In this document: positions 12,541 through 23,741 of the stretch, in pieces | Layout of the letters: every line of letters begins with the position of its first letter | How positions within the stretch are numbered: position 1 is the first letter of the stretch | NCBI GenBank assembly: GCA_027605045.1 | Contig: JAQFWX010000010.1 | Coordinates: forward strand, 438,879-502,878 | Reading direction: 5' to 3' | Length of the DNA: 64,000 bases | From: Phallus indusiatus | Lineage: Eukaryota > Basidiomycota > Agaricomycetes > Phallales > Phallaceae | Notes under the pieces: generated by a model | Databases searched by the model: none | What the model saw: the letters and a program-made list of their open reading frames with translations, nothing else | What the model was told of the DNA's origin: nothing | Program-made: the position numbers and the translations under genes

Positions 12541-13500
12541 TTCGATATGACGACGTTGAAAGAACCTTGCGTCCTAAGTTGCAGCGCAAGAAGAAAAAAG
12601 CAATGGCAGCTTCGTTTGCGCTACAGCCATTGACGAAAGTATTGCAAGCTGTGAGAAAAGAAAACGCAATGTACGTCAAAAGAGCAGATATTGGCGAACA
12701 GCTACACGACGTACTGAATTGAGTAATGATGTTGATTTGAGCGCGCTCCTGTGCCAGTTGAAGCAGTGGACAGAGATGGCGGATTTATCGTACTCTTGTT
12801 CTTAGGTTGCAAGGCTGAAGGGTCCCCAATTCTACTGCTCAAAAACGCAGAAAAAGAGATAGTCAGGTTTGTGCACGAGTTGATGCTGCCTGTGCCGCTT
12901 TTTCCGAGTTGGAACACTGCCATCGGACAGAGCTGAGGTAGTGGCGAAGTCGATAAGAAAATGGGAGCTGCTTGCCAGTGAGCACCACATGATGGTGCCG
13001 AAAAGGATACTTGTCCTTGTGCACATGCAGCAAGCTTCGACGCTGATGTGTTGCAATTCGTCTGGAGCTGAGCGCAGATAGCCTGGGTGATGGTATTCAG
13101 GATCTAGACAGATACGATAAGTCATGCGCTGTGAAGACGCTAATTTGACGAAAATTCAACACAATTACATGACTGATGCTATTTTGAGCTTCAGGCTGTA
13201 AAGAGAACAGCGAGGGCTGAGTTGGCGGAATTGGACCTGGAGCCGGATGTAAAAGCTGAATGCACAATCGAAATTGGATGCAGAGCTGGATTACGAAGCC
13301 GTTTGAGAAGAGGAAGTTGCAGCGCTACTGACAGCGACGGCACTAAAAGTAGCTGCTGAGGAAGAACTCGAGGCGGAAGGAGCCGCAGGACGAGCGGCGT
13401 CGTTGGCCGGATTGGCGAAGTCAGTTAGTCGGCGTCTAATCCTCAAGCTGGCGCGGCGCGCCTGAAACAGCTCGCCAACGTCAACCACGAAATCCGCTCA
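12541..13500 (+). pseudogene. Decayed Pil1/BAR-like gene remnant, copy 1
   Basis: Coding-like segments lie in different frames: MAASFALQPLTKVLQAVRKE (from 12603), then after a one-base shift ELSNDVDLSALLCQLKQWTE, NAEKEIVRFVHEL, AACAAFSELEHCHRTELR and VVAKSIRKWELL. The order and character (helical, charged, conserved K-x-I-R) resemble eisosome Pil1/LSP1 BAR proteins, but I identify this only by eye. Several stops and frameshifts make it non-functional. The end (AELDYEAV... and SLAGLAKS-like) matches the copy near 23.3 kb. The main evidence is that both copies precede the same transglutaminase-like sequence. Confidence 0.35.
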
Positions 13501-13539
13501 GTTGGCCTCAATCAGGGCATGCATGCACGCGTTAAACAT

Positions 13540-14150
13540 GATCCAGTGATCAATGAACAACATCTTTCACGTTCTGTTTCCTCTACCCATACCAAGCAAG
13601 GTGAACGCTATGCTCTTGTGCTGGTTGGTTCACACCTTGCACATGCCGATGTCAACAAAATAGGTATTTGCAAAAAAAACTGTATATACTCTCTTTCATC
13701 TTTGTTCTTCTCTGAATCAGGTTGGACTGAATCCTCCATCGTGCCCAACGTTATCAGCAATCCGAAAAGCTTCACGAACCAATTCCATCTTGTCAACGAC
13801 ATCCTTTTCCTTACTCTTCGCCTTCAATACCCACTTTATCATTCCCATCTTCGCATTCAACTTTATCTCTCGCTTCAACCGCGTTGCAATCTTCTATGGA
13901 CTCGCAATTATCGCTTGAAATACCCCAAGATCAGCTAAACTAGCAAGAAAACCTCCCGTACCACCACCACCACCACCACCACCAACAGTTCCAGCTTCAG
14001 TTCGTTTGACTCGAACTCGACCCACAAGCATGCATGTGACCCCTACTGCTGCAACTTCTATACCTGCATCGCCCCAGTTGAAAGCTGCTTCTCCCAGGCA
14101 CTTGCGCAACTTGTTTCCCTTTGTCGGGAGATCTCGAAGAGATTGAATGT
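13540..14150 (+). pseudogene. Decayed 5' fragment of transglutaminase-like gene
   Basis: This stretch aligns closely with the 5' part of the intact gene at 23742-25640: shared nucleotides run from the sequence upstream of its start to the segment coding its proline run and MHVTPTAATS. In this copy the first roughly 180 bp of coding sequence is missing, a stop interrupts the frame after IPQDQL, and a CCA run is expanded. Similarity stops near 14150, before the transglutaminase-like domain. It is a truncated segmental copy, not a gene. Confidence 0.65.
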
Positions 14151-15013
14151 TTACTATATGTCCTCAGAAACATGGCATCTCATCCCAGGCTCCAGCTGCC
14201 ATAGCGTATCTGGAACTAGTTCTCCGACTGGGTTTACATGAACGCCCATGCACAAACTGCAACGATACACTTGCGCGGTAAGATAGTTAACATGGCGTAA
14301 AAAGGCAATTTTTTCTTGGTTATTTGATAATTGCTTTCAGTCGATCACCTCTCGTAAGATATGAACCGCATATTTCAAGCAACCTGTCTGAAGCTTCGGG
14401 TAATCAGCTACAAGGGCGTACCGCATGCGTATATGAATATTGAAAGGAGAAACTGTACCCTAGGACTGTGGAGAAAGTTATAAATACATTACCGGATTTG
14501 GGCCATGTTCATCTGAGTGGGGTCGAATCTCTCTACGTGAAACAACTTGAATGCTCGCGTGATGAATGAGACATGGCGTAGAGCTTGACCACGATGATCT
14601 ATTACTCTGTAAGTGACTATATGATTCGACCCAACTATAATGCTGACGTCTTTGGCATGCACTCTGGTTCGTTAAACGGAAGCTTCTAAAGCCGCCGTTA
14701 CGGTATTTACGTAAATGTGACCCGGTGACTGTTCCAGAATTGAAGTTTTGAGAAGAGAAGAGATGGCAAAGACTTCGGGCACGTTGTTGGCGACGTGTAA
14801 TTTGCTAATTCAAAAACCTCATTGATCCCTTTAGTCTGTGTTGTCATTTTGCTACATGGTGATTATCTTCACACATAATTTTTCGCATCAAACCCTGACA
14901 TGCAGCAGGTAAAACGAGGTGGCAGGGAACTAACTTTCAAATTCTGGCGCATCCCACAGAAACTCTTATCTCTTGACAACACCTCATTTCACTCAAGACA
15001 CCAACTACATACT
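14151..15013. other. Intergenic, upstream of DUF6535 copy A
   Basis: Non-coding DNA. The end contains the presumed promoter of DUF6535 copy A, but I see no sharp match to the upstream blocks shared by copies B-E. Confidence 0.45.
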
Positions 15014-17707
15014 ATGTCTGAAACACACGATTTGAACGACGAAACAGCACACGTCGAGGCTCCGAACGAGAGTAGAGAAAGTTTTGGAATAGTCCAGGCA
15101 ATGCGCCAGCCTGATGAGCAACTTCAAGGACCCGCGCCGACCTTTGAAGGCCCCTCTTTGAACCAAGAAGGCGATCAGCCTGTTTCCGTACCAGCAACAG
15201 GTCGACACTCTGATGATGCAATAGAGAATTTAGTCGACCTTTTCCGCGATTTCCTCGGTTAGTTTCATCTTTTATGGTACGACATATAGAAACTCCTCAT
15301 CTAAGTGATTTTCTAGAGGCTGCGCCCAGCAGAGCACCTTCTAATTCTACTCATCCTGCCACCCAACGACGCACGACGAGACGTAGCAGAGTTTTCGGGT
15401 TACAGGGTCTATCATACGAAATTGTCTGTGAGTATGATATCACCACTTACTCTATGCAATGTAACATGACGCGTGTTAGCCAATAATAAATATGCCTACG
15501 AGCAGAAGTATACTCAAGACCGATACGGAGAAGAGACCTCTGAAAACGCTCGTATATGGTTGACTTACCTTGATGAAGCCGAGCCTTTTGACCGTGAGAG
15601 AGTTGAAGAGTGGAAAGCGGCGGCGGATGTTCTCCTAGTTTTTGTAAGACATAATCGTTGTGTTTTTCTGGTCATGATTTCCAAACTAATTGTTTTGTTC
15701 TTAGGCTGGTCTCTTCTCTGCTGTTATAACGTCATTCATTGGACAGGCTTCACCCAGATTGCAGCGAGACAATACCCAAATCTCTGCATCCCTGTTATTC
15801 GAAATAGCTGGAATCCTACGAGCACAATCTGACGGGACGCCGCTCAATACGATCCCAATTTCAACGTCGACGCTTACATCTCCATTTACACCATCGACGA
15901 ATGTATTGTTAGTAAACGGTCTGTGGTTTACTAGCTTAGCTGTTACGTTGTCCACAGCGTTATTGGCTGCCATCGCCAAACAGTGGCCGCGTTATTCCCT
16001 GTCTTCTATCCCTGGAACAGCGAAAGAAAGGGCAAGGGCTAGACAACTACGCTTCAAAGGGTTTGAAGTGTGGAAGGTCGGTGCTATCCTTGACCTCCTC
16101 CCTATCCTCCTCTACGTTGCGGTCGGTTTATTCCTTGCGGGCATCATCATAATGCTATTTCCATTGGACGTGACCATCGCCTGGACGATTGTCGGTATTA
16201 CAGGTATCACTTATACCTTGTATTTCATTTCTGTGATATTGCCCATTCGATATCCGGAATGTCCATATACGACCTCGCTGACAATTTACGTCGGCATTCT
16301 CTTCCTTGCTATGCGAAAAGCTCTTTGTGGGATCAACGCCATTCTCAATGAAAGGCTTTGTATAATCTGGGGAAAAATGAATCCCGTCATTCGGCGAACT
16401 ATTCGAAATCTCGCTTACTACGCCCTCAGCCCTTTCCGACTTGCATATATGTTGATCTTGGCGTTATTTGACATCATGTTACGTGCCTTTCAGAGGCTCG
16501 GACAATCCGTTTCAGAACTAGCGAAGTGGAGAGAAGTCAAAATAAAGTATGCAATCAAAACTGCAGCGTCCCTCGATTCTGAGGCACTCGATTGGCTTTA
16601 TGCGACTTCCTGGAACAGAAGTGTTCATCGAATGATCGCACGGTGTGCGGCGGTAAATCAAATTATCGGCATACAGTTTAAGGACGATATTCTTGAGGAT
16701 CTCTCCCGTACTTTGGAGATCAGCGAAACGAATCTCGTGGATTTGCGTTATGCCTTGTGTTTGGATGTCCTAAGTTCTCACTGGGGTCGCCGAGATGATA
16801 GGAATGACAGGGTTTCCCTGGATAACCGGGATAACTGGGCTCTCCTCCTGTCTAAGCCCGATGTGATAAAAGATCAGCTAGAGGAAGGAGAGTATCAAAG
16901 CTATCTTCGCCTTGCACGCACTAGTTCGGGCGTCCATGGTGGGGTTCAAGTTCTCCATAATGCCATCAGCGACGAGGACGGTCTCAGTCTTCCGTTGGTC
17001 ATGTGGGGTCATCTTTTTGAAGAAGCAATAGTGGATGATGCAACGGTTGTGGATATGGCGGTTGTGGACACAGTGGCTGTAGAGATAATCACCCACGGAA
17101 ACAAGAATCTATTCGATTGGAAATTTGATCCCACCCGTGAACCCATCCATAATGCGGGGTTAGTATGCTTTAATGGTGAAGAGCTGGGGTGGTGGAAATT
17201 CAGATACCTGCTCCGTTGGTTACACCGCTTTGATGATGGACGAGGGGGATGGAAGACAGCTACACTCAGATTTCTGCTCCATTACTTCAAACACCAGCGC
17301 GACGAAGCTCGCCCCTATGAAAAGTGCTATATCATCCTTATCACCATTTATGGTAACCTCACCTCTGATCATCCGCTCATCTCTGACAAAGAACAGAGAC
17401 AACAATCCTTAAAAAAATTGTTTGCCAGCTTTTCGGACCGCTTTCAACTATCCCATCGATCTTACACATTGGAAGAAGGTCTCTGTTTCTTCCGAGAGAT
17501 TTGCTGTGTAGACTCGTTCTGGTGCGAGTCTATGACAGATGACTCTCAGTAAAAAGGGGATTCAGTGATTCGTCAGGATTTCGTCAGAATTTGGGCGTTT
17601 TTCAATTTACCTCAATTGGGTAGTGATATTTTACGTAAATATTACGGAGTTTAAAGTTAATTGAAGCTAATTTGAAGAGTGGTTGATCAAGAAATAAGTA
17701 AAAAAAA

Positions 17708-17790
17708 CGGCAGGGCAAGGGATCGAACTAGCAACATAATGACAATATGAATACGTCCAGACCACTATGCCACGTTTCACCTCTCTGCCG
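17708..17790 (-). ncRNA. tRNA-like unit (pol III boxes), left, minus strand
   Basis: Read on the minus strand, an A-box-like TGGCATAGTGGTC (17760-17772) is followed by a B-box-like TAGTTCGATCCC (17719-17730). The unit ends CTGCCG and then a run of eight T leading into the left arm, a normal pol III stop. The spacing is that of a tRNA-derived SINE head. I could not fold a proper tRNA, so transcription is inferred. Confidence 0.55.
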
Positions 17791-17896
17791 CTTTATCAGC
17801 TACCATTATATACCAATAAAAGGATTGTATTGATCAATACTCCATTTTTTTGATGACGCATAAACTTATAGAATCGGTTAACTTCAAGGGAAGAAG

Positions 17897-17976
17897 GCGC
17901 CGTAGCCCAGTGGTTAATTGTGCAAATCTTGGTAGCATGCTCCGAGTTCGATTTCTTACTCTGCCGTTTTTTTTCG
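17897..17976 (+). ncRNA. tRNA-like unit (pol III boxes), right, plus strand
   Basis: GCGCCGTAGCCCAGTGGTTA fits an A box and GAGTTCGATTTC a B box. The unit ends CTGCCG followed by eight T and then the right arm. It is the mirror partner of the left unit but clearly diverged from it inside, unlike the identical arms. Both may derive from different or old tRNA genes. Confidence 0.55.
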
Positions 17977-18997
17977 CTTATTTCTTGATCAACCACTCTT
18001 CAAATTAGCTTCAATTAACTTTAAACTCCGTAATATTTACGTAAAATATCACTACCCAATTGAGGTAAATTGAAAAACGCCCAAATTCTGACGAAATCCT
18101 GACGAATCACTGAATCCCCTTTTTACTGAGGATGACTCCAGATCGAAGGCAATATTGTCTCTGCGCAATATGAATATCTCGGCCAACGCTTGGTTTGATA
18201 TCTCCTCGTCTTTTACGGACCACGATGATCTCTCTCTCATATATCAATGGTATTCGCGAGATCTTGATTTCGACCTCTCGTCCCACACACCTCCCCTGTT
18301 CCCGCTGCTCCTCCTGCCACAGAATCGTCACCATCTATCCACAATCCTCTCGGATGATACGGAAGCGGTTTCTCACTTCTCAAAATGTCTTCATAACTTA
18401 ATGAATTTCACAGAGATTCACAAGGAAACGCCCATATACCAAGTCTTGATGGACCTCTTCAAGTCCGCAGTGAGTTCGAGGAATCCCCTGTTCAGTATTC
18501 TCTACGACCCCTCCGTGCTTGTGCAACTATGGAAAATCCTTGTGTTTTTCAAACAGGATACAGAAAAGTATTCTCTGCTTGTAAAATCGAGACTTCAGAA
18601 GGAGAAGTTGGACGAGCTATTTTCCGCTATGAATGAGGTAGCGCGGTCTGACGACTTGGCAAACTTACCACCTTATACAAAAAGGGACGATTTTCGTTTG
18701 GTACTAGAGGCATCTGCGCATGCGTTTGGACAACTTATAGCTGATTCTCACACACAACAACTAGAGGCCACTGCCAATCAACCTGCATCTGAGAATGCGT
18801 CTGACAAGAACCATGATGCTGAAGAGCGTGCTCAAGTGTCTAATGACTCTAATCCAAATGAGGTATTTTTTTTACGTATTTTTTTACCTTCCCTGTCCCT
18901 TCTGAGACACATATAGCGTAAACCCTTTTATTCTGCCATATATAAGTGGATGAGAAACGCGTTTTACTCTGTTCTACCAAAGACACTTAGCAAGTAG

Positions 18998-21900
18998 ATC
19001 TCGAAGTCTGACGGAAGTTGGGATGTATGTTTCTGTGTTTCAATGGGAGCGGGGTACTCAATGAGAGCATATATTGATACGTGCGCGCAGGAGCGTACAG
19101 GAAAGATAAGAGAACCAGATAGTTGTTTGTACGATAGTAAAGAGAGTGTAGAATAGAAAAGTAGTGTAGTTAAGTCGAATAGAATGACTCAAATGCTTAT
19201 TGTGAGACTGAGGGAAAAGCTGCGATACAATCCAAGAAAACTGATGATATTTGGAGTCTAAAAGCGACTGGTTTATATACAAATTTGTGGTTTAGTTTCC
19301 GAGTAAAAAGCGGAATACCGGTTATCTAAAATGTGAAGAAAACGAGGGAAAAGCATGTGGAAAGTGAATACATGGTCTGAGAAATGGAAATTCAAGAAAT
19401 TTTACTGAATAAAATCGCGATTATGATGGGAGCGCAACAGGAGTGGTCAGAGAGCGAAAGGGAACCAGTGTTGTGTGCTCAGAGGGAAATCATAATGAGG
19501 GTATAAAATCTGTTATTATTGTAGTCGAAAAGGTTTGTTTTTTATATACAGTTTGTAAATATATGTTCCAGGGAAATGGAACTAAAGATGATTGGAAAGA
19601 TAAAATATAAGAACTGTGAATTTTAAATAAAAGTGAAACGAAGGGGAGACAAAAGGTGAAAAATAGAAAGTATAGCCTTTTAGTATCTCAGAATCACCTA
19701 GCCGTAAGGAACGGCGCATATAGCCTTCGCTTACTAATCTCCGTGTAGCCTGTTCGCAAAACCATCAATTAGAATGTAGGAAAAGGAGAGAAAATGTGAA
19801 GAAAAGTGAGGGATCAAGCCAAACCCAAGCCTAAGCCATTTATCTCTTTTATAATTTCCATCTGGAGCACGGGAATGGTGCATATACGCTGTCTCCAACT
19901 AGTCTGGCTGTGCTGCACTGCTCGGAGTAATACTGCGTCCGGGGCGCTAATTATGCTTAATCTCTTCGTAAGTCGTTTCCGCAAGCAACAATATTCATAT
20001 TTTTCCAGAACGCTGGTCGTAAACAAAATATATCTTGCCTTGTATTCACCCACGTTAGATACGAATACATATTCTCATGGGATCATCAATTTTAAAAAGA
20101 AAAGAGAAAGAGTTAGAGGCGATCAACCTATGTAGACTAATTGTCCGATCAAATTCTCAGGATGGTTGAAAATGCGGACCATCGACCCAAGCCCAAGTGC
20201 GGACTTATCCTAGTCTCAAGACCTGTAGCTCTTCAAACACGTCCTATCCATGCTGTGCACATATTTGATATTCAAATTCACGATGAAGGTCAACCCTGTA
20301 CATTCTGCAGGGATCTCTCCGTCGGCACAGTGTCCTTTTGATAAGGTAGTTCGTCGCTGTCGGGTAAATCTCCGTAGTAGTCATATGTGGCAGTCGTTAC
20401 ATAGTAGTTTTGTGCATATTAAATCCCAGATTGACGAAACAATGGCACTTCAACAATGTATACAAACAGCGCATCATTATGTCGAGGGTATCAATTTCTT
20501 CGGGACCGAACGTTTAGGCTAAGGCCATGAATGCCCTTTTTGAGGACATCAGTTGCAATTGCTTCATTTAAACGCACAATAGCTGAAAGTAAACGAAGTT
20601 TTGCGGTGTAAACATCGATCCTCGAGCTCATGAAACTTAAAAATCAAAAGTTACCTTATGTGGCCGTCAAGCAAAGTGCACACGAGGGGTTATCTCAAAA
20701 ATGCCGGCGCATAGGGGTATCCACTCAATCCAGCCTGTCTTTACAATGCCAGATCAAGTCGTGATTTTATACTGCACCTCAGCCATACCTAGCGCGCACA
20801 GCTCGTAATATATTTATTGAGCTCGAATGTTTTATCCTTATAGATAACCATTTTCGAGTGACCTCAAGTATATATCCAGGAGAAACACTACCGTTTGCCG
20901 CAATACTCAAGCATCGTCATGGGTATGCTGAGTACTGTCAAATACCACCACTCCACCGGCAAAAATTACCCTTGTATTTGTGCGCAACACATTGTCAGGT
21001 AAATATTTTTGACTCGGGTTACTTGTAGATCGTAAGTTAAGGATCAAGCGAGATGTCTAGTAACAGAATCAGGTTGGTTATATACACGCGAAACAAGAGT
21101 ATGGCACGGGCTTACGCATATTCCAATAATCGGGAAAGTCCAGCTAAAGGGTATTTCATTTTCAAACGAGCAAACGTGAGCGTAAATATCATTCTTACTA
21201 GTAGGAAATTATGCCCAATATAGAGTTCACCTCAGTCCCGATTATGCACAATAGGTAAATAACTGCCGGTTCCAGTTTTAATCGGCCAAGCCAACGTCAT
21301 GTAGATCGGGGCGTACCGAATAGAACGAAAAAACACCAAATACCATCCCGTAAAAAAGTGTAATAGAGTTTTCCGATCATGATTGGCCCCTCCCGTTGAA
21401 GATACAGACATCGCCCTGTAGCTAAAACAAAAAGCACAGTCTGTACGCAAAGGACTAGAATCCTAGAAACGGAAACGAAAATGTCATTTCATGTCGCGTC
21501 ACGTATTTAAAGTACAAGTTTTATACCAGACATTTGATAAACGTTTTGGTAAATCGGGGAATATACAACTTGTGATGTGTAATTTCTGGTCCGGAAAGGG
21601 GCCGGGACTAGAAGCGCCGACTTGGATTTGGGGCACGACCACCCGGCGATCGTGCACAAGACGGCCACAAATACCCCGGCTTCAAGAATGCAAAGAAAAT
21701 TTCAGTAATAGCTTGTTTCTGCCATATAAAGCATACACTGAAGTTTCTCAGAATACGCAATGTTAATTATATCGTTCTGATACACACCGCGGGATATTAA
21801 TAAAATGTCCGATCCTGTAGACATAACCAATCCTCGTAATGCTTGGAACCAGATGATACCTTTGCATTCCGAACCTGTGAAGCTCAATGCTCCAAATCCG

Positions 21901-23026
21901 AATGCAAGTGATAGTCTGTGAGTATATATAAAATTTGCTGAAATGACGATACTTAAAGACATATTTACATATGCCCTCCCACCGCTAGCAAGCGTATACC
22001 TCCAAACACGACAGTTAGCGAGGAAAGTTTATACCTTGAATCATTCTGAGTGAAACAATACTTCTTTGTGTGGAGGCCTCACTTCCAGATGTATTCCATC
22101 TAAAAATGGGTAACGTTAATGCTGAGCATTGATTTGATACGAAATAAACTTTGATACCTCTCTATCAAAACGTCAGCAGGATATCCCAAAACAAGAATGC
22201 ACTCGAGGCTACTTTATAAAATTATGGACGAAGATGTATTCTTCTAGAGAACCTATGACTATTACCTATGTTAAAATTCGAAGCATAAAGCTGCTTCACT
22301 AACTCTCGAAGAGCGGCGGTACTATCTGCTAAAATTGTATGGTTCATTGTAGGAGTGCGAGAGCCGTCGTGGAAGGCTGAATGCAAAGTAAAAGCAAACG
22401 TGTGTGGTATTGACTGATAGTCGCAACTCAGAATCGGCCTTTTATACTGATAAATCATGAGTCAAACCATCTCATCTCAATTCCTAGAACATGTTCTCCG
22501 TATCAATATCGTTTAAAATTTGATCAAGGTTTACTAGCGGTTGCAAACTGCACAGCGAATCAACCCTCAGAGCTGGAATATATTACATATATCAGTGATC
22601 GTTTTTACACGCATATCGACTTTGACTTGACCGGCCTCACCTGAGTTCTGAAACTTTCGAGACTGGTACTTCGGTAGATATTAGTATCAGAGCCTTCCGA
22701 TATATGTCACGCAAGCGAGAGAAGACACCTTGTTTCAGTGCCAGAAAAGTGAAGGATAGTTTTTTGAAGCAGGTTACCTTCACCGCTCAGCTCGTATGAG
22801 ATGTTAAGCCTTTCAAACTACTCGGAAACCCGCCTCAACCATCTCGGTGGCGCGCAACGACTGAGTGGCCAAGGAAAAAAGAACAGGATCTTCAATCACG
22901 ACGACTTGTGATTATTTCAGGATATGACGGTTGATTTGGTGATAAAAAGGCAAATTGGGAATCCGAAGGATAGGAACGTTGAGTTTGGATGAATCTTTCA
23001 TCCAACGTCGACGAGCGAGTGAGAAC
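18998..23026. other. Long intergenic region, 4 kb
   Basis: AT-rich DNA with short ORFs only. I found no protein motif, RNA gene, long repeat or splice-consistent exon pair that I could support. The last part precedes the Pil1/BAR-like remnant. Confidence 0.45.
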
Positions 23027-23545
23027 ATGAATACGACTCGAACAGTTTTGTTTCTTCGATTATCGGTCGCCTTGCAGGACATTTCGATGAAATCGATTCC
23101 AGCTATTTTAGAAGCTGAAAATGTGTGTTTGCCTTGGAAAGCGTATCATTGGTGGGAGTTGTTATTGCGAGAAATTGGACGCGTCGACGTGGAACTTCAA
23201 AAATCTTATTATTTCACGTCTCATAGATATGTACCTATAATAATGTTGCTTACGTGCAATATAACCCTTGACTGTCTGCTTTCATTAGTGTCCCGGGTGC
23301 AGGAAACTGCTGCTGGTGCAGAACTGGATTACGAAGCCGTTGGAGAAGAGGAGGTTGCAGCACTCGCGCTTGCTCCAGAGCCGGCAGCAGAAGCCGGTAG
23401 CCCTACGTCGTTGGCCGGACTGGCGAAGTCGGCTGGTCGGCGCCTAGTCCTCAAGCTGGGCCTGAAACTCAGCTCGCCAACGCCAACCACGAAATCCGCT
23501 CAGTTGGCTTCAGTCAGGGCATGCATGTACACGCGTGAAACATGA
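23027..23545 (+). pseudogene. Pil1/BAR-like gene remnant, copy 2
   Basis: A 172-residue ORF from ATG. The part RVDVELQKS resembles the helical core of Pil1/LSP1 BAR proteins. A segment ending CTTTCATTAG just before VSRVQETAAGAELDYEAV looks like retained intron sequence, so the ORF is probably two exons read through. The last third (SLAGLAKSAGRRLVLKLG) matches the decayed copy near 13.4 kb. It is much shorter than a normal Pil1 (about 300 residues or more), so I regard it as a remnant. The family assignment is weak. Confidence 0.35.
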
Positions 23546-23741
23546 TGCAGTGATCAAATCAACGACATCTCTCACGCTTTGTTTCTTCTAACCATACCTA
23601 GCAAAATCGAACGCTATGCTCTTATGCTGGTTGGTTCGCCCCTTGTACATGCCGGTGTCAACAAATTAGGTATTTGCAAAAGAAACTATATATACTCTTT
23701 TTCATCTTTTTTGACTAGAATCCTTTTTTTTCTTCTTCAAC

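Larger units (their letters stand above)
17545..18130. mobile_element. 586-bp inverted-repeat (MITE-like) element with two tRNA-like units
   Basis: The ends are CTCAGTAAAAAGGGG and its complement. The two arms, 17545-17698 and 17977-18130, are each 154 bp and identical by eye, so insertion is recent. The target GATGACT is duplicated at 17538-17544 and 18131-18137 (8 bp if one terminal C is counted, which would suit a hAT-type transposase). The 278-bp core holds two tRNA-like sequences in opposite directions, both reading outward. No protein is encoded, so it must move with proteins supplied in trans. It interrupts DUF6535 copy A. Confidence 0.85.
15014..18997 (+). pseudogene. DUF6535 membrane protein, copy A, split by an inserted element
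   Basis: The exons are 15014-15257, 15317-15427, 15480-15643, 15705-18862 and 18917-18997. Exon 1 starts MSETHDLNDETAH and ends in the family motif LVDLFRDFL. Exon 3 has WLTYLDEAEPFDRERVEEWK, the start of DUF6535, and exon 4 its membrane segments (VNGLWFTSLAVTLSTALLAA, LLPILLYVAVGLFLAG, WTIVGITGITYTLYFISVIL). Without the insertion the protein would be about 1,054 residues with a long soluble C-terminal part. A 586-bp inverted-repeat element sits at 17545-18130 and brings an immediate TAA. Removing it with one 7-bp target copy restores frame exactly. As it stands the product is truncated after about 740 residues. The function of DUF6535 is unknown; an intracellular or plasma-membrane location is inferred from the helices. 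Confidence 0.8.
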
